Positions 8,618-18,408 are shown, numbered from the stretch's first letter. The stretch is 39,601 nucleotides of DNA from an uncultured Bacteroidia bacterium (GCA_902782225.1 CACZMF010000028.1:1-39601); one strand, 5' to 3'. Notes: a model not told the origin generated them from the sequence alone. Numbers and translations: made by a program.

Positions 8618-10599
8618 AAACACGTTTGATCTTTGCAGCCCTGGCCATTGCAGCAATGGCTTCCTGCACGGTTGAAAGCCTCGACACTAAGGTTTTCCAC
8701 GCAACTCTTGGAGGCGGTGACACCCGCACCTCGCTGCAGCAGGACGGTTCCGTCGCCCATGTCCTCTGGGAGGCAGGCGATGCAATAACCGTTTTTGCCC
8801 TTCTGCCCAACGGAGCTTTTTACCATAATGACTTCACCACTTCCGACAGCGGCACCGCTTCGGCTGATTTCGCTTGCCACAGCTGGAATCCCAACAACAG
8901 CAATATCGAAGGCTATTACGCTTTTTATCCCGCTTCCAAGTTCAAGAGCATCACTTATGATGCCAAAAATGGCGCATACGTCGGGGTGTCCATCCCTCCT
9001 GTGCAGACGGCGGTGAAGGACGGCGTGGATCCTGACCTGCTTTTCGCATTTGCGAGACAGGATGATTCGATGGCCGGCGACCTGCATTTTCAGAATATGC
9101 TCTCGTTGCTGCGCTTCAAGCTTGACGGCAAGAGCGCGGGGAACGTGCGGAGCGTAAAGTTCACGGCAAACGGACGTCATATAGCCGGAGACGGAGTCTA
9201 TTACGTTGGGCTGGAGCGATTTGATTTCTATAGTTACTTTGCTCCCCGCATCTATGAAATGAGCAGTTCGGTCGAACTTACGGGGCCTTTTGAGAGCGGA
9301 GTGGACTACTATATAGCGTTCGCACCCTGCCCCGCCGTCGACTTTACCCTGTCATTCCTGGACGCAGACGGGAACGTGTTGGTGAAACGCCCGAGCAGGA
9401 CTGTGGAGTTCCCGCGCTCCGGCATCGTGGATCTGGGCACCGTCACATTGGATGAGGTCTTCGGTGAACTGCCCGACAACGTGATCAGGTATATGGAGAG
9501 CAGCCGCGGCAGCAAGCCGGTGGTGATTGCCGTCACGGGGGATGGATTCACCGCCTCGCAGCAGTCTGATTTCGTGTCTTTGGCGGAGAGCGCCGTCGAT
9601 TTCCTGTTCGGCACGGAGCCCTACAAGACCTACAAAGACTATTTCACCGTCTACATCCTGCCAGTGGTGTCCAATGAATCCGGCGCTTCTGTGACCGACG
9701 GCAATCATAATATCACCACGTCCCGGGACACCTATTTCAAAGCGGCCTGGGGAGCGAACAGTTACGGGGACATGGATTCGGACAGGGACAAGGTCTTTTC
9801 CTACGTGAGCAACATGTGCCCTGAAATAGTAAAAGGCACACATACTATCGACGAGGTGCCCGTGGCCCTGATCATCAATGATTCCCGCTTTGGCGGCATA
9901 TGTCATTTCCATTCCTCCGGCAAGGGTATAGCGCACGTACCGTATTCATACGGAGGGGACAGCATCAATTGGGCGTTCCCGGACTATGTTGCTGTCAGCG
10001 ATTCGGACGTGTCTGCCGGACTTCGCGCCACGACAAAGGCGGAGCGGGATGAAATGGCGCTCTGTGTCGGAGACTGGCGCAACACTTTCCTCCACGAATT
10101 CGGGGGCCACTGCTTCGGCCGCCTCGCGGATGAGTACTGGGATGGAACAAGTTACAATACTGCCACTTCGATCAGTCTGCACACCTGGCAGGTGCCGGCA
10201 CACCTTAATGTTTCGGCAAAGTATGATACCGTGCCCTGGCAGGAAGACCTTCTGGACAACATGACCATGCTCTCGGCCATCGATGCCCGTTATCCCGGCC
10301 GAATCGGGCGCTTCCAGGGAGCCGATACCTATCCGCTTAACCGCTGGCGTTCCGAGATGATCAGCTGTATGATAGACAACCGGCAGTATTTCTCGGCCTG
10401 GCAGAGGGAGTTGATCGTGAAGCGCATCTTCTCGCTTTCCGGGGATGCTTTCTCCTTCAACGACTTCCTGTCGAAGGACGTGACGATCGACCCGCTGCGT
10501 GACATCCCGGCGGCAACGCCCCGCCTTGGCCGTATACCGACCGCAGGCACGGCCCGCCATTGCCCGCCTCTGCCGCCTCCCGTGCCCCACGAGGACTGA
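8614..10599 (+). CDS. M64 family metallopeptidase lipoprotein
   Basis: The 661-residue protein starts with a lipoprotein signal (LAIAAMASC, Cys at 18). The N-terminal half (about 30-285) looks like a beta-rich fimbrillin-type or adhesion module (repeated GDTRTSL, WEAGDAITVF style). The C-terminal half is an M64 (IgA peptidase-like) domain: VVIAVTGDGFTASQQSDF, YKDYFTVYILPVVSNESG, FGGICHF, and the zinc site HEFGGHCFGRLADEYWD, where the two His and the downstream Asp/Glu are intact. It probably acts at the outer surface on host or microbial proteins; the substrate is unknown. It ends 2 nt before a convergent gene. Confidence 0.88.
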   Translation: MKTRLIFAALAIAAMASCTVESLDTKVFHATLGGGDTRTSLQQDGSVAHVLWEAGDAITVFALLPNGAFYHNDFTTSDSGTASADFACHSWNPNNSNIEGYYAFYPASKFKSITYDAKNGAYVGVSIPPVQTAVKDGVDPDLLFAFARQDDSMAGDLHFQNMLSLLRFKLDGKSAGNVRSVKFTANGRHIAGDGVYYVGLERFDFYSYFAPRIYEMSSSVELTGPFESGVDYYIAFAPCPAVDFTLSFLDADGNVLVKRPSRTVEFPRSGIVDLGTVTLDEVFGELPDNVIRYMESSRGSKPVVIAVTGDGFTASQQSDFVSLAESAVDFLFGTEPYKTYKDYFTVYILPVVSNESGASVTDGNHNITTSRDTYFKAAWGANSYGDMDSDRDKVFSYVSNMCPEIVKGTHTIDEVPVALIINDSRFGGICHFHSSGKGIAHVPYSYGGDSINWAFPDYVAVSDSDVSAGLRATTKAERDEMALCVGDWRNTFLHEFGGHCFGRLADEYWDGTSYNTATSISLHTWQVPAHLNVSAKYDTVPWQEDLLDNMTMLSAIDARYPGRIGRFQGADTYPLNRWRSEMISCMIDNRQYFSAWQRELIVKRIFSLSGDAFSFNDFLSKDVTIDPLRDIPAATPRLGRIPTAGTARHCPPLPPPVPHED

Positions 10600-10601
10600 G
10601 T

Positions 10602-11744
10602 TCAATACAACTCGAAGCTGGCCACGACATCGCCGAAGCGGCCGGTGACCACGTCCTCTTCTTCGAAGAACCGTGCCGAGAGCTGGCCGCGCCAGACGAT
10701 GTCGTCTTTCTCGTTGTAGGGGATGTCGATGCTGACTCCGTAGCTCTTGGACTGGATCTTCACGGCCACCTCCGCCTTCCACTGGGTGCGGCTGCCGCCG
10801 TCGTCCTCGACCAGCAGGAAGGCAAGCTTGTCCAGCTGGGGCGTGAAGTCCGACACGAGCAGAGCTTCGTAGGGCAGGTCCTTGCCGAGGTCGCGGCGGC
10901 GCACCACGATCATGAAATCCGTGACGCTCGGGTAGTAGAGTTTCAGCTCCTCGTCGGTGGTGGCGTTGAAGCCCTCCACGGAGCCCACCCGGACCCAGAA
11001 TTCACTCGCGCCGCCAAACCACGAATCGTAGTTGCGGAGCATCTTGAAGGATTTCAGCAGCAGCCTTCTCTGCCGTCCGGCCGGGGCTGCGGCAGGGTCG
11101 AAAAACGACGTGTCCGGGGCTTTTAGAGGCCTGAAGGCAGCGTCGCTGTTGCTGTTGAACACCCAGACCGGCCGCTTCATGGCGAGGGCCTCGTCCACAT
11201 AGACCGAGTCCACGATGCGGGCGCCGTCAGGCCCCACGGAAACCTCATAGCCGTAGTTGGTCTCCAGCCCGGAGCCCGGGTCGAACGTGATCACTGGAAA
11301 AGTCTCGCCGTCCCAGTCGCTGGAGTATGGCCAGTAGAGCTGGAAATCGGTCTTTGCCAGGGCTGCAAGCAGGTCTTCGACGCCGGCGCGCGTGCGGGCG
11401 CTGCCGCTCAGGTGGTCGCGAATCAGGTCGCGCAGGGGCTTCCTGTAGGAGGGTTTCCCGGCCCTTGTGCCGGGCTTTTCGCCGACGCCTCTTCCGGGTT
11501 CGTCGATGAGGCATGACATGGTGTACTCTTCGTCGTAGCCGTTGCCGCACGAACTTCCCACGGCGTCGAAGACTTCTTCCAGATGCTCCTTTTCAAGAGG
11601 AAGGGCGGAAAAGAGGCGGGCGAGGCCGGCGGGCGAAAAATCCACTTCGGCGGCCGCAGGTTCGGGTTCGGGGATGCCGGGGGCTTCGATTGTGCCCGTG
11701 CAGGAGACCAGCAGAAGGGCGGGGATAAATCTGATGTACTTCAT
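10602..11744 (-). CDS. Putative lipoprotein of unknown function
   Basis: The ATG at 11744 (MKYIRFIPALLLVSC) gives 380 residues with a lipobox LLVSC; a TTG six bases upstream is possible. After the Cys comes a Pro/Glu-rich linker (PGIPEPEPAAAEV). The rest of the protein has EEYTMSCLID, TRAGVEDLLAAL, a central beta-rich stretch (YGYEVSVGPDGARIVDSVYVD, in outline) and a C-terminal region of paired strands ending FELY. I recognise no family. It has its own promoter-like element and is monocistronic, with neighbours convergent on one side and prmC in the same direction on the other. Confidence 0.82.
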   Translation of the reverse strand: MKYIRFIPALLLVSCTGTIEAPGIPEPEPAAAEVDFSPAGLARLFSALPLEKEHLEEVFDAVGSSCGNGYDEEYTMSCLIDEPGRGVGEKPGTRAGKPSYRKPLRDLIRDHLSGSARTRAGVEDLLAALAKTDFQLYWPYSSDWDGETFPVITFDPGSGLETNYGYEVSVGPDGARIVDSVYVDEALAMKRPVWVFNSNSDAAFRPLKAPDTSFFDPAAAPAGRQRRLLLKSFKMLRNYDSWFGGASEFWVRVGSVEGFNATTDEELKLYYPSVTDFMIVVRRRDLGKDLPYEALLVSDFTPQLDKLAFLLVEDDGGSRTQWKAEVAVKIQSKSYGVSIDIPYNEKDDIVWRGQLSARFFEEEDVVTGRFGDVVASFELY

Positions 11745-11765
11745 AGCCAAAAATGTTTAGGACTA

Positions 11766-11797
11766 CAAAGTGAAGCAGAATTATCCGTTGTTGCAAA
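11766..11797 (-). promoter_or_regulatory. Candidate Bacteroidetes promoter for the 11744 lipoprotein
   Basis: On the minus strand TTTG (11794-11797) is followed after 20 nt by TCACTTTG (11766-11773), one mismatch from TAnnTTTG. The spacing is within the known range for Bacteroidetes -33/-7 boxes. A small inverted repeat GTTGCAAA/TTTGCAAC overlaps the -33 box and follows the prmC stop. Confidence 0.5.
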
Positions 11798-11808
11798 TTT
11801 TGCAACGT

Positions 11809-12645
11809 TTATTTTTCCACGGCAACGAAACGCTCCCGCGAAAACAGGTCCCTGATCACCCGGACGCGGCCAAAGCCGGCGAACAGCGCTGCGGTCTCTT
11901 CGCCCAGTTCCTCGTTGATTTCCACTATGCAGCGGCCTCCGGGAGAGAGGAAGCGCCGGGCCCAGAGGGAGATGGCGCGGTAGAACAGCAGCGGATTGCT
12001 GTCAGGCACGAACAGAGCCAGCTCCGGCTCATGCTCCAGGACGTTGCGGTGCATGCGGGCCTTCTCGCTTTCGCGTATATATGGGGGATTGGAAACAATC
12101 AAATCGAAGGGCGCGCCCGGGAACGCCTCCGGCACATCCAGCACGTCGGCCTGGATGAACAGCGGCCCGGCGGGTTCGGGGAACTGCCCCCTGGCCACTT
12201 TCAGCGCCCCTTCCGAGATATCGACTGCCGTCACGCTGCAGCCCGGCACGTCGAGGGCGAGGGTCCAGGCTATGCAGCCCGAGCCCGTGCAGAGGTCCAG
12301 CACCCGCATCCCCGACCGCAGTCCCTGTTCGGCCTCCTGCACCAGCTGCTCCGTCTCCGGCCTGGGAATGAGCACCGACGGGTTCACCTTGAAGGGCCGC
12401 CCGCAGAATTCCTGCTCCCCGAGCACATACTGAAGCGGCTCCCCGGCAAGCAGCCGCCCGAGAGCTGCCGAGAGTGCCGACAGCTTGTCCGCAGGCACTT
12501 CCAGCCCGGGCTCGACTATATGAGCATAAGAAGAGACGCCAAGGATATGCTCGTCCAGACGCACCACGAGGCCCTTTGCCTCCCGGGGAGGATAAAGGGC
12601 CTCGAGAGCCGCCGTGCTTTCGCGTATGAACTGCGAGAGAAGCAC
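11809..12645 (-). CDS. prmC: Release factor glutamine N5-methyltransferase
   Basis: The 278-residue enzyme methylates the Gln of the GGQ motif in peptide release factors using S-adenosylmethionine. The N-terminal helical domain carries YVLGEQEFCGRPFKV and LIPRPETEQLV. The SAM-binding loop is VLDLCTGSGCIA, and the catalytic motif NPPYI is present at SNPPYIRESE. The start is GTG at 12645, overlapping the last base of the ddl stop (TAGTG), a sign of translational coupling. It is the last gene of the PBP1A-ddl-prmC unit. Confidence 0.93.
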   Translation of the reverse strand: MLLSQFIRESTAALEALYPPREAKGLVVRLDEHILGVSSYAHIVEPGLEVPADKLSALSAALGRLLAGEPLQYVLGEQEFCGRPFKVNPSVLIPRPETEQLVQEAEQGLRSGMRVLDLCTGSGCIAWTLALDVPGCSVTAVDISEGALKVARGQFPEPAGPLFIQADVLDVPEAFPGAPFDLIVSNPPYIRESEKARMHRNVLEHEPELALFVPDSNPLLFYRAISLWARRFLSPGGRCIVEINEELGEETAALFAGFGRVRVIRDLFSRERFVAVEK

Positions 12646-13655
12646 TATGAATTCTCTATGATCTGCGAGAGGAATTCACTCATGGAGATGCCAGCTTCGC
12701 GCACCATCTTGGGCACGAGCGACGCGCTGGTCATACCGGGTATCGTGTTGACTTCCAGGAAGCAAAGCCCTTCGGCGCCAAGGATATAATCCATACGCAC
12801 CACGCCCTTGCAGCCCAGGAACGAGTAGAGCCGGCAGGTGGTCTCCTGCAGTTCGGCCGTCACTTCCGAGGGCACTGGGGCGGGGCAGATCTCACGGCTG
12901 TGGCCGTTGTATTTGGCGTCGTAGTCGAAGTACTCGTTGTCGCTGACGATTTCTATCGGCGGAAGGGCCCGCACCTGCTTGCCGTCGAACCATGCGGCGC
13001 AGGTCAGTTCCCTGCCTTCCACGCCCTGCTCCACGAGCACCATAGGTCCTTCCGTGAAGGCGAACTGTATTGCGGGCAGGAGCTCGGAAGGTTCGGCCAC
13101 GCGCGTGACCCCGAAGCTGGAGCCTCCCTGCGTGGGCTTCACGAACACGGGGAACTTCAGAGTGGCGGCTGCCTTGGCGCAGAAGGCGTCCAGGTCGTCG
13201 CCCTGGCGCACGAACAGGTCCGGCGCGCAACGCACGATGCCGCGCACGTAGGACTTGCAGGCGTATTTGTTGAAAGCGATCATGCTTGAATAAGAGCCGC
13301 AGGAGCTGAACGGCACCCCGAGCATTTCCAGGTAGCCCTGTATCTGTCCGGTCTCGCCAGGCGCTCCGTGCTGCACGATGAAAGCGAAATCGAACTTTAT
13401 GCGCTTCCCGAGCACGTTGACCGAGAAGTCGGTTTTGTCCACTTCGGGGCGGGCGCCTTCGGGGAAGGTCACGCGCATCGCGTTCTTGCGGCGGCAGGCG
13501 ACGAGCTGCCACTCGCCGAAGCGGGCGAAAATCTCGTACACGTTGTACTCCCTGTCGTCGATTGCGGAAGCCACGAATTCGCCGCTCCTGCAGGATACTT
13601 CCCACTCCGACGAATCGCTGCCGTAGATGACTGCTATCGTGTTGTATTTAGCCAT
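12645..13655 (-). CDS. ddl: D-alanine-D-alanine ligase
   Basis: The 336-residue ATP-grasp enzyme joins two D-alanines for the peptidoglycan precursor. I chose the ATG at 13655 (MAKYNTIAVIYG); an in-frame upstream ATG lies inside the PBP gene. Visible landmarks are HGAPGETGQIQGYLEMLGVPFSSCG (in outline HGAPGETG, GVPFSSCG), KPTQGGSSFGV, the VEQGVEGRELTCA segment, the metal-binding VVRMDYIL and FLEVNTIPGMTSASLVPKM (in outline EVNTIPGMT). It starts 1 nt after the PBP1A stop, which fits a cell-wall operon. Confidence 0.95.
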   Translation of the reverse strand: MAKYNTIAVIYGSDSSEWEVSCRSGEFVASAIDDREYNVYEIFARFGEWQLVACRRKNAMRVTFPEGARPEVDKTDFSVNVLGKRIKFDFAFIVQHGAPGETGQIQGYLEMLGVPFSSCGSYSSMIAFNKYACKSYVRGIVRCAPDLFVRQGDDLDAFCAKAAATLKFPVFVKPTQGGSSFGVTRVAEPSELLPAIQFAFTEGPMVLVEQGVEGRELTCAAWFDGKQVRALPPIEIVSDNEYFDYDAKYNGHSREICPAPVPSEVTAELQETTCRLYSFLGCKGVVRMDYILGAEGLCFLEVNTIPGMTSASLVPKMVREAGISMSEFLSQIIENS

Positions 13656-13656
13656 A

Positions 13657-16008
13657 TCAGTTGAAATAATAGTCGGTTTCCTGGTTGTTGGCCGTCTCGG
13701 CGGCTTCATTCATGTCCTCGTCGCCCCCAAGGAAGGTGCCCGACGAGGAACAGTCCAGATTGAAAGCCGTGCCCGGAGGGGCCTGGAAGGTGTCGCTTTC
13801 GCTGAACAGTCCGGCAGCGATGCACTTCTTCATCCATATGCCCCAGATAGGCAGGGCCATACGGGAGCCGTCGAGGGTGTTGAAGTGGATCTGGCGGTCT
13901 TCTCCGCCTATCCAGGCGCCGGCCGTGATCCTGGGAGTGTATCCGATGAACCAGCCGTCGGAGCAGTCGTTGGTGGTGCCGGTCTTGCCCGCTATCTCGC
14001 CCTTGAGGTTGTAGGCATAGCGCAGGCGGCTTCCGGTGCCTCCGTTCACGACGCCCTGCATCAGGTTGGCCATAAGGTAGGCTGAAGAGGCGCTGATGGC
14101 CTCGCGCTTGGTGCCGGTGTGCTCGGTGATCACGTTGCCCTGGTTGTCTTCGATGCGGGTCACGTAGAGAGGCGAAGCGTACACGCCCCTGGACGGGAAG
14201 GTGTTGTAGGCCGCAACCATCTCATACAGAGCGATGTCGGCGGGGCCCACGCAGAGCGAGTAGACCTCGTCCACGTGGCTGTGGATGCCCATACGGTGCA
14301 TCATCTGCGCCATCGCCTGGGGGCCGAACTGCTTCATCAGGAAGGCGGATATGTTGTTGGAGCTGTTGGCCAGGCCCCATTTCAGGGTGACGGTCTGGCC
14401 GATGATCTCCTTCTTGTCGGTGCTTCGGGGGGTCCATGTGGAGCCGTCGTAGTTGACGAAAGTCTGCGGGGTGCAGACCACGCGGTCGCAGGGGGTCATG
14501 CCCTCCTGCATCGCGAGCGTGTAGAGGAAGGGCTTGATGGTGGATCCGACCTGGCGCTTGGCCTGGCTCACGTTGTCGTATTTGAAGTAGCGGTAGTTGG
14601 GACCGCCCACGAATGCCTTGACGTTGCCGGTCCCCGCCTCGATGGCCACGAAGCCGCAGCGCAGGAAGGACTTGTAGTAGCGGATGGAGTCGTTGGGGGT
14701 CATCGTGGTGTCGATGTAACCCTTCTTGTTCCAGGAGAATACGCGCATTTTCTGCGGCACGTCGAACTGTGCCAGGATTTCATCCTCGCTCAGCCCGGCC
14801 TTCTTCTGCATGCGCCAGCGGTCGCTCCACTTGCGTGCCTGGGCCATGAGGCGCTTGACGGTGGCCTGGTCTATGTCGTTGGCAAAGGGCTTGTTGCGCT
14901 TGCCCTTGAGTTCTTTGTTGAAGGCACTCTGGAGGTAGCCGCCGAGGTGCTCGTCGACAGCTTCTTCGGCGAAGACCTGCATCTTGTAGTTGATGGTGGT
15001 GTAGATGCGGAGGCCGTCCTTGTCGAGGTTGTAGGAGCTGCCGTCGGGTTTCTTGTTCTTCTTCAGCCAGCCGTAGATGGCGTCGGTGGCCCAGCGCAGC
15101 GAGTCGGCGGAGTAGTCTTCCTCGAACTGGTAGTCGCCGCGGCGGGGCTTCGATGCGTTCATGTCGCGCCTGAGCATATCGCGGAAGTAGGGGGCATGGC
15201 CGGAATTGTGGTCCATCACGTGGTAGTCCAGCACTATGGGCAGCTCCTGGAGGGAGTCGCGCTGCGCCTTGCCGATGTAGCCGGCCTTGGCCATCTGCCC
15301 GATGACGAAGTTGCGGCGCTTCAGGGCGTTGTCGGGGTTGAGGACGGGGTTGTAGCGGGTGGGCTTGTTGACCATACCCACCAGCATGGCGCTCTCTTCT
15401 ATGTTGAGGTCGGAGGGCTGCTTGGCGAAGAAGGTCTCGGACGCCGACTTCACGCCGAAGGCTCCGCTGCCGAAGAAGATGGAGTTGAGGTACATGGCGA
15501 TGATCTCGTCCTTGGTGTAGTCCCTCTCCAGGCGCACGGCGGTGATCCATTCCTTGAGCTTGGTGAACACCATCTTGACCTTGCCTGCGTTCTCTTCGCG
15601 GGGGTAGAGGGTCTTGGCGAGCTGCTGGGTGATGGTGCTGCCGCCGCCCTGGCTGGAATCGCGCAGGAGGAGGGTTTTCACGGCCACGCGCGCAAGTCCT
15701 TTCATATCCACGCCGGAGTGCTTGTAGAAGCGGACGTCTTCGGTGGCCACGGCTGCGTGGATGAGGTTCTCGGAGAGTTCTTCGTAGGAAGCGTAGGTGC
15801 GGTTTTCAATGTGGAAGGTGGTCAGCACTTCGCCGTCTTCGGCAAGCACCTGGGTGGCGAGCTTGTTGTCGGGATGCTCGAGTTCTTCAAAGGATGGAAG
15901 CTTGGCAAACAGGCCCACGAGCACCAGCAGCAACAGCACTATGGCGAAGGGTGCGGTGAGCAGGATCCAGAACCACCGGGTTATCGTCTTTTTGGTTTTG
16001 TCCGTCAT
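13657..16008 (-). CDS. Class A penicillin-binding protein (PBP1A type)
   Basis: The 783-residue bifunctional enzyme polymerises and cross-links peptidoglycan in the periplasm. The ATG at 16008 (MTDKTKKTITRWFWILL) follows a -7 box 18 nt upstream. A single N-terminal membrane anchor spans about 10-35. The glycosyltransferase domain shows the catalytic EDVRFYKHSGVD, GGSTITQQLAKTLY and KLKEWITAVRLE. The transpeptidase domain shows the active-site STIKPF, the SSN motif (LANSSNNISAF) and KTGTT. The C-terminus is acidic. It heads the unit with ddl and prmC. Confidence 0.96.
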   Translation of the reverse strand: MTDKTKKTITRWFWILLTAPFAIVLLLLVLVGLFAKLPSFEELEHPDNKLATQVLAEDGEVLTTFHIENRTYASYEELSENLIHAAVATEDVRFYKHSGVDMKGLARVAVKTLLLRDSSQGGGSTITQQLAKTLYPREENAGKVKMVFTKLKEWITAVRLERDYTKDEIIAMYLNSIFFGSGAFGVKSASETFFAKQPSDLNIEESAMLVGMVNKPTRYNPVLNPDNALKRRNFVIGQMAKAGYIGKAQRDSLQELPIVLDYHVMDHNSGHAPYFRDMLRRDMNASKPRRGDYQFEEDYSADSLRWATDAIYGWLKKNKKPDGSSYNLDKDGLRIYTTINYKMQVFAEEAVDEHLGGYLQSAFNKELKGKRNKPFANDIDQATVKRLMAQARKWSDRWRMQKKAGLSEDEILAQFDVPQKMRVFSWNKKGYIDTTMTPNDSIRYYKSFLRCGFVAIEAGTGNVKAFVGGPNYRYFKYDNVSQAKRQVGSTIKPFLYTLAMQEGMTPCDRVVCTPQTFVNYDGSTWTPRSTDKKEIIGQTVTLKWGLANSSNNISAFLMKQFGPQAMAQMMHRMGIHSHVDEVYSLCVGPADIALYEMVAAYNTFPSRGVYASPLYVTRIEDNQGNVITEHTGTKREAISASSAYLMANLMQGVVNGGTGSRLRYAYNLKGEIAGKTGTTNDCSDGWFIGYTPRITAGAWIGGEDRQIHFNTLDGSRMALPIWGIWMKKCIAAGLFSESDTFQAPPGTAFNLDCSSSGTFLGGDEDMNEAAETANNQETDYYFN

Positions 16009-16026
16009 TTTTATGAATTGAAAACA

Positions 16027-16076
16027 CAAAATTACTATTTAATTTGGAAAATCGTAGCCGTTTTGTTTTAACTTTG
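16027..16076. promoter_or_regulatory. Divergent promoters of the PBP1A operon and topA
   Basis: On the minus strand TAATTTTG (16027-16034) drives the PBP1A unit. On the plus strand TAACTTTG (16069-16076) lies 19 nt before the topA ATG, with TTTG at 16043-16046 as a possible -33 box 22 nt upstream. Both are full matches to TAnnTTTG within an 87-nt AT-rich gap. Confidence 0.7.
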
Positions 16077-16095
16077 TAGCCGATATTTTGAAATT

Positions 16096-18408
16096 ATGGA
16101 AAAGAATTTAGTGATTGTAGAGTCGCCCGCCAAGGCGAAAACCATTCAGAAGTATCTGGGAGATGGATTTGTGGTCAAGTCCAGCTTCGGCCACATACGT
16201 GATTTGCAGGAAAAGAGCCTGAGCATCGACATACCGGGAGGCTTCAAGCCCGAATACGTGGTGCCTTCCGAAAAGAAGCGCGTCGTCAGTGAACTGAAGA
16301 AACTTGCAGACGGAGCCTCCGTCATCTGGCTGGCTTCCGATGAGGACCGCGAAGGAGAAGCCATTTCCTGGCACCTCACCGAGACCCTCGGCCTGAATCC
16401 CGACAAGACGCGCCGCATCGTGTTCCACGAAATCACCAAAGACGCCATACTCTATGCCGTGGACCATCCCCGTTCGCTGGATATGGACCTGGTCAATGCC
16501 CAGCAGGCCCGCCGCGTGCTCGACCGCCTCGTGGGGTTTGAGCTTTCGCCTATACTCTGGCGCAAGATCCAGAGGGGGCTTTCCGCCGGCCGCGTGCAGT
16601 CGGTGGTCCTTCGCCTCGTGGTGGACCGCGAGCGTGAGATCACCGCTTTCTCGCCCGTGCCCTACTATAGGGTCGAAGCCCAGTTCGAAGTCTCCGGCAT
16701 AAAGGTCAAAGGCCTGCTGGATAAGAGGTTCGACACCTACGACGAAGCCCGCCGCTTCCTGGAAGACTGCATCGGAGCCCGCTACACCGTGGGCCTTGTG
16801 GAGAGCAAGGAAGGCCTGCGCATGCCGCCGCCCCCCTTCACCACATCCACCCTTCAGCAGGAGGCCGCCCGCAAGCTCCACCTGCCCGTGAGCACCACGA
16901 TGCGCGTGGCCCAGTCGCTCTATGAGCGCGGTCTGATCACCTACATGCGTACCGACTCCACCAACCTCTCCACCCTTGCCGTCGGCACCGCCAAGGCATT
17001 CGTGTGCGACAACTTCGGAGCCGAATATTCCCACCCTCGCCAGTACAAGACGCACTCCAAGGGCGCCCAGGAGGCCCACGAAGCCATACGCCCCACCTTC
17101 ATTGCAAACACCGAGATCGAAGGCACGCAGCAGGAAAAGAAGCTCTACCAGCTCATCTGGAAGCGCACTGTCGCGTCCCAGATGGCCGAGGCCCGGGTGC
17201 TCAACACCACCATCCAGGTGGATATCGACAAACGCCCGGAAAAATATGCGATACAGTCCATCCAGGTGCTCTTCGACGGCTTCCTGAAGCTCTACCGCGA
17301 AGGCTCCGACGACGAGGAGGAGAACGAAGGCGACGAGGTTGTGCTCCCGCAGGTCGCGGTGGGCGAGGCCCTGAATGCCAGCGCCGTGGATGCCTCCTGC
17401 AAGTACACCCAGCCCCCGTTCCGCTACTCTGAGCAGACGCTCATCAAGAAAATGGAGGAGCTCGGCATAGGCCGTCCGTCCACCTACGCCCCCACCATCA
17501 CCACCCTGACCAAAGCCCGCGGCTACCTGGTCAAGGGCGACAAGGAAGGCAGCAAGGTGCAGGTCCGCAACCTCCTTCTCAAGGGCGGCGCCATCTCCGA
17601 GTCTTCGAAGGCCGAGATCGTGGGCGCCGAAAAGGGCAAGCTGCTTCCCACCGACGTGGGCGTGCTCGTGACCGACTACCTGACCGGCAGTTTCTCCGAC
17701 ATCATGGACTACGACTTCACGGCCAACGTGGAGAAGGATTTCGACCAGATCGCCAGCGGCCACAAGCAGTGGAACAAGGTCATCGCCGATTTCTACACCC
17801 CGTTCCACCACAAGGTGGACGAGGCCATCAGCAACCGCCAGTACAGTCACATCGAAAGGGAGATCGGCATCGATCCTTCCGACGGCCAGATGATAGTGGC
17901 GCGCCTCGGCCAGTTCGGCCCCTACGTCCAGAAGGGCGAGGGCGACAAGCGCCAGTCCGCAAGCCTCAACAAGGGGCAGATCATCGAGAACCTCACGATC
18001 GAGGAGGCGGCCCGCCTCTTCAACCTGCCCCGCACGGTCGGCGAGTACGAGGGAGAGCCCGTCATAGCCACCAAGGGGCGTTTCGGTCCCTACATCAAGG
18101 CCGGCGACCGCAACGTGTCCCTGCCGCGCGGCAAGGATCCCCTCCACGTCACCATCGAAGAGTGCATCGCCCTGATCGAGGCCGACAAGGTCAAGAAGGA
18201 GAGCGTTGCAGTCCCGCTCAAGGAGTGGCCGGAGAGCGATATCAGCATCATCAACGGCCGCTACGGCCCCTACCTCAAGCATGCCGGCAACAACTACCGC
18301 ATCCCCAGGGACGTGTCCGCCGAGAACCTCACCGAGGAGCAGTGCAAGCAGATCATAGCCGAAGGCAGCCCCACGGCGCATAAGGCCCGCAGATTCAAGA
18401 AGAAATAG
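16096..18408 (+). CDS. topA: DNA topoisomerase I (type IA)
   Basis: The 770-residue enzyme relaxes negative supercoils. The N-terminal TOPRIM domain has VESPAKAKTI and the metal-binding DEDREGE. The catalytic tyrosine is in LITYMRTDSTNLS. LSAGRVQSVVLRLVVDRE and GIGRPSTYAPTI are further type IA hallmarks. The C-terminus carries at least three Gly-Pro-Tyr repeat units (LGQFGPYVQKG, GRFGPYIKAG, GRYGPYLKHAG) instead of Cys4 zinc fingers, then a basic tail KARRFKKK. It probably shares a transcript with the Lrp-type regulator 2 nt downstream. Confidence 0.97.
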   Translation: MEKNLVIVESPAKAKTIQKYLGDGFVVKSSFGHIRDLQEKSLSIDIPGGFKPEYVVPSEKKRVVSELKKLADGASVIWLASDEDREGEAISWHLTETLGLNPDKTRRIVFHEITKDAILYAVDHPRSLDMDLVNAQQARRVLDRLVGFELSPILWRKIQRGLSAGRVQSVVLRLVVDREREITAFSPVPYYRVEAQFEVSGIKVKGLLDKRFDTYDEARRFLEDCIGARYTVGLVESKEGLRMPPPPFTTSTLQQEAARKLHLPVSTTMRVAQSLYERGLITYMRTDSTNLSTLAVGTAKAFVCDNFGAEYSHPRQYKTHSKGAQEAHEAIRPTFIANTEIEGTQQEKKLYQLIWKRTVASQMAEARVLNTTIQVDIDKRPEKYAIQSIQVLFDGFLKLYREGSDDEEENEGDEVVLPQVAVGEALNASAVDASCKYTQPPFRYSEQTLIKKMEELGIGRPSTYAPTITTLTKARGYLVKGDKEGSKVQVRNLLLKGGAISESSKAEIVGAEKGKLLPTDVGVLVTDYLTGSFSDIMDYDFTANVEKDFDQIASGHKQWNKVIADFYTPFHHKVDEAISNRQYSHIEREIGIDPSDGQMIVARLGQFGPYVQKGEGDKRQSASLNKGQIIENLTIEEAARLFNLPRTVGEYEGEPVIATKGRFGPYIKAGDRNVSLPRGKDPLHVTIEECIALIEADKVKKESVAVPLKEWPESDISIINGRYGPYLKHAGNNYRIPRDVSAENLTEEQCKQIIAEGSPTAHKARRFKKK

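Noticed and set aside
14119-16071. Long open frame antisense to the PBP1A gene
   Set aside because: His/Val/Gly-rich low-complexity translation is the mirror of a GC-rich coding strand; the PBP1A motifs are on the other strand.
16108-18381. Long open frame antisense to topA
   Set aside because: Same cause; topA motifs are complete on the plus strand.
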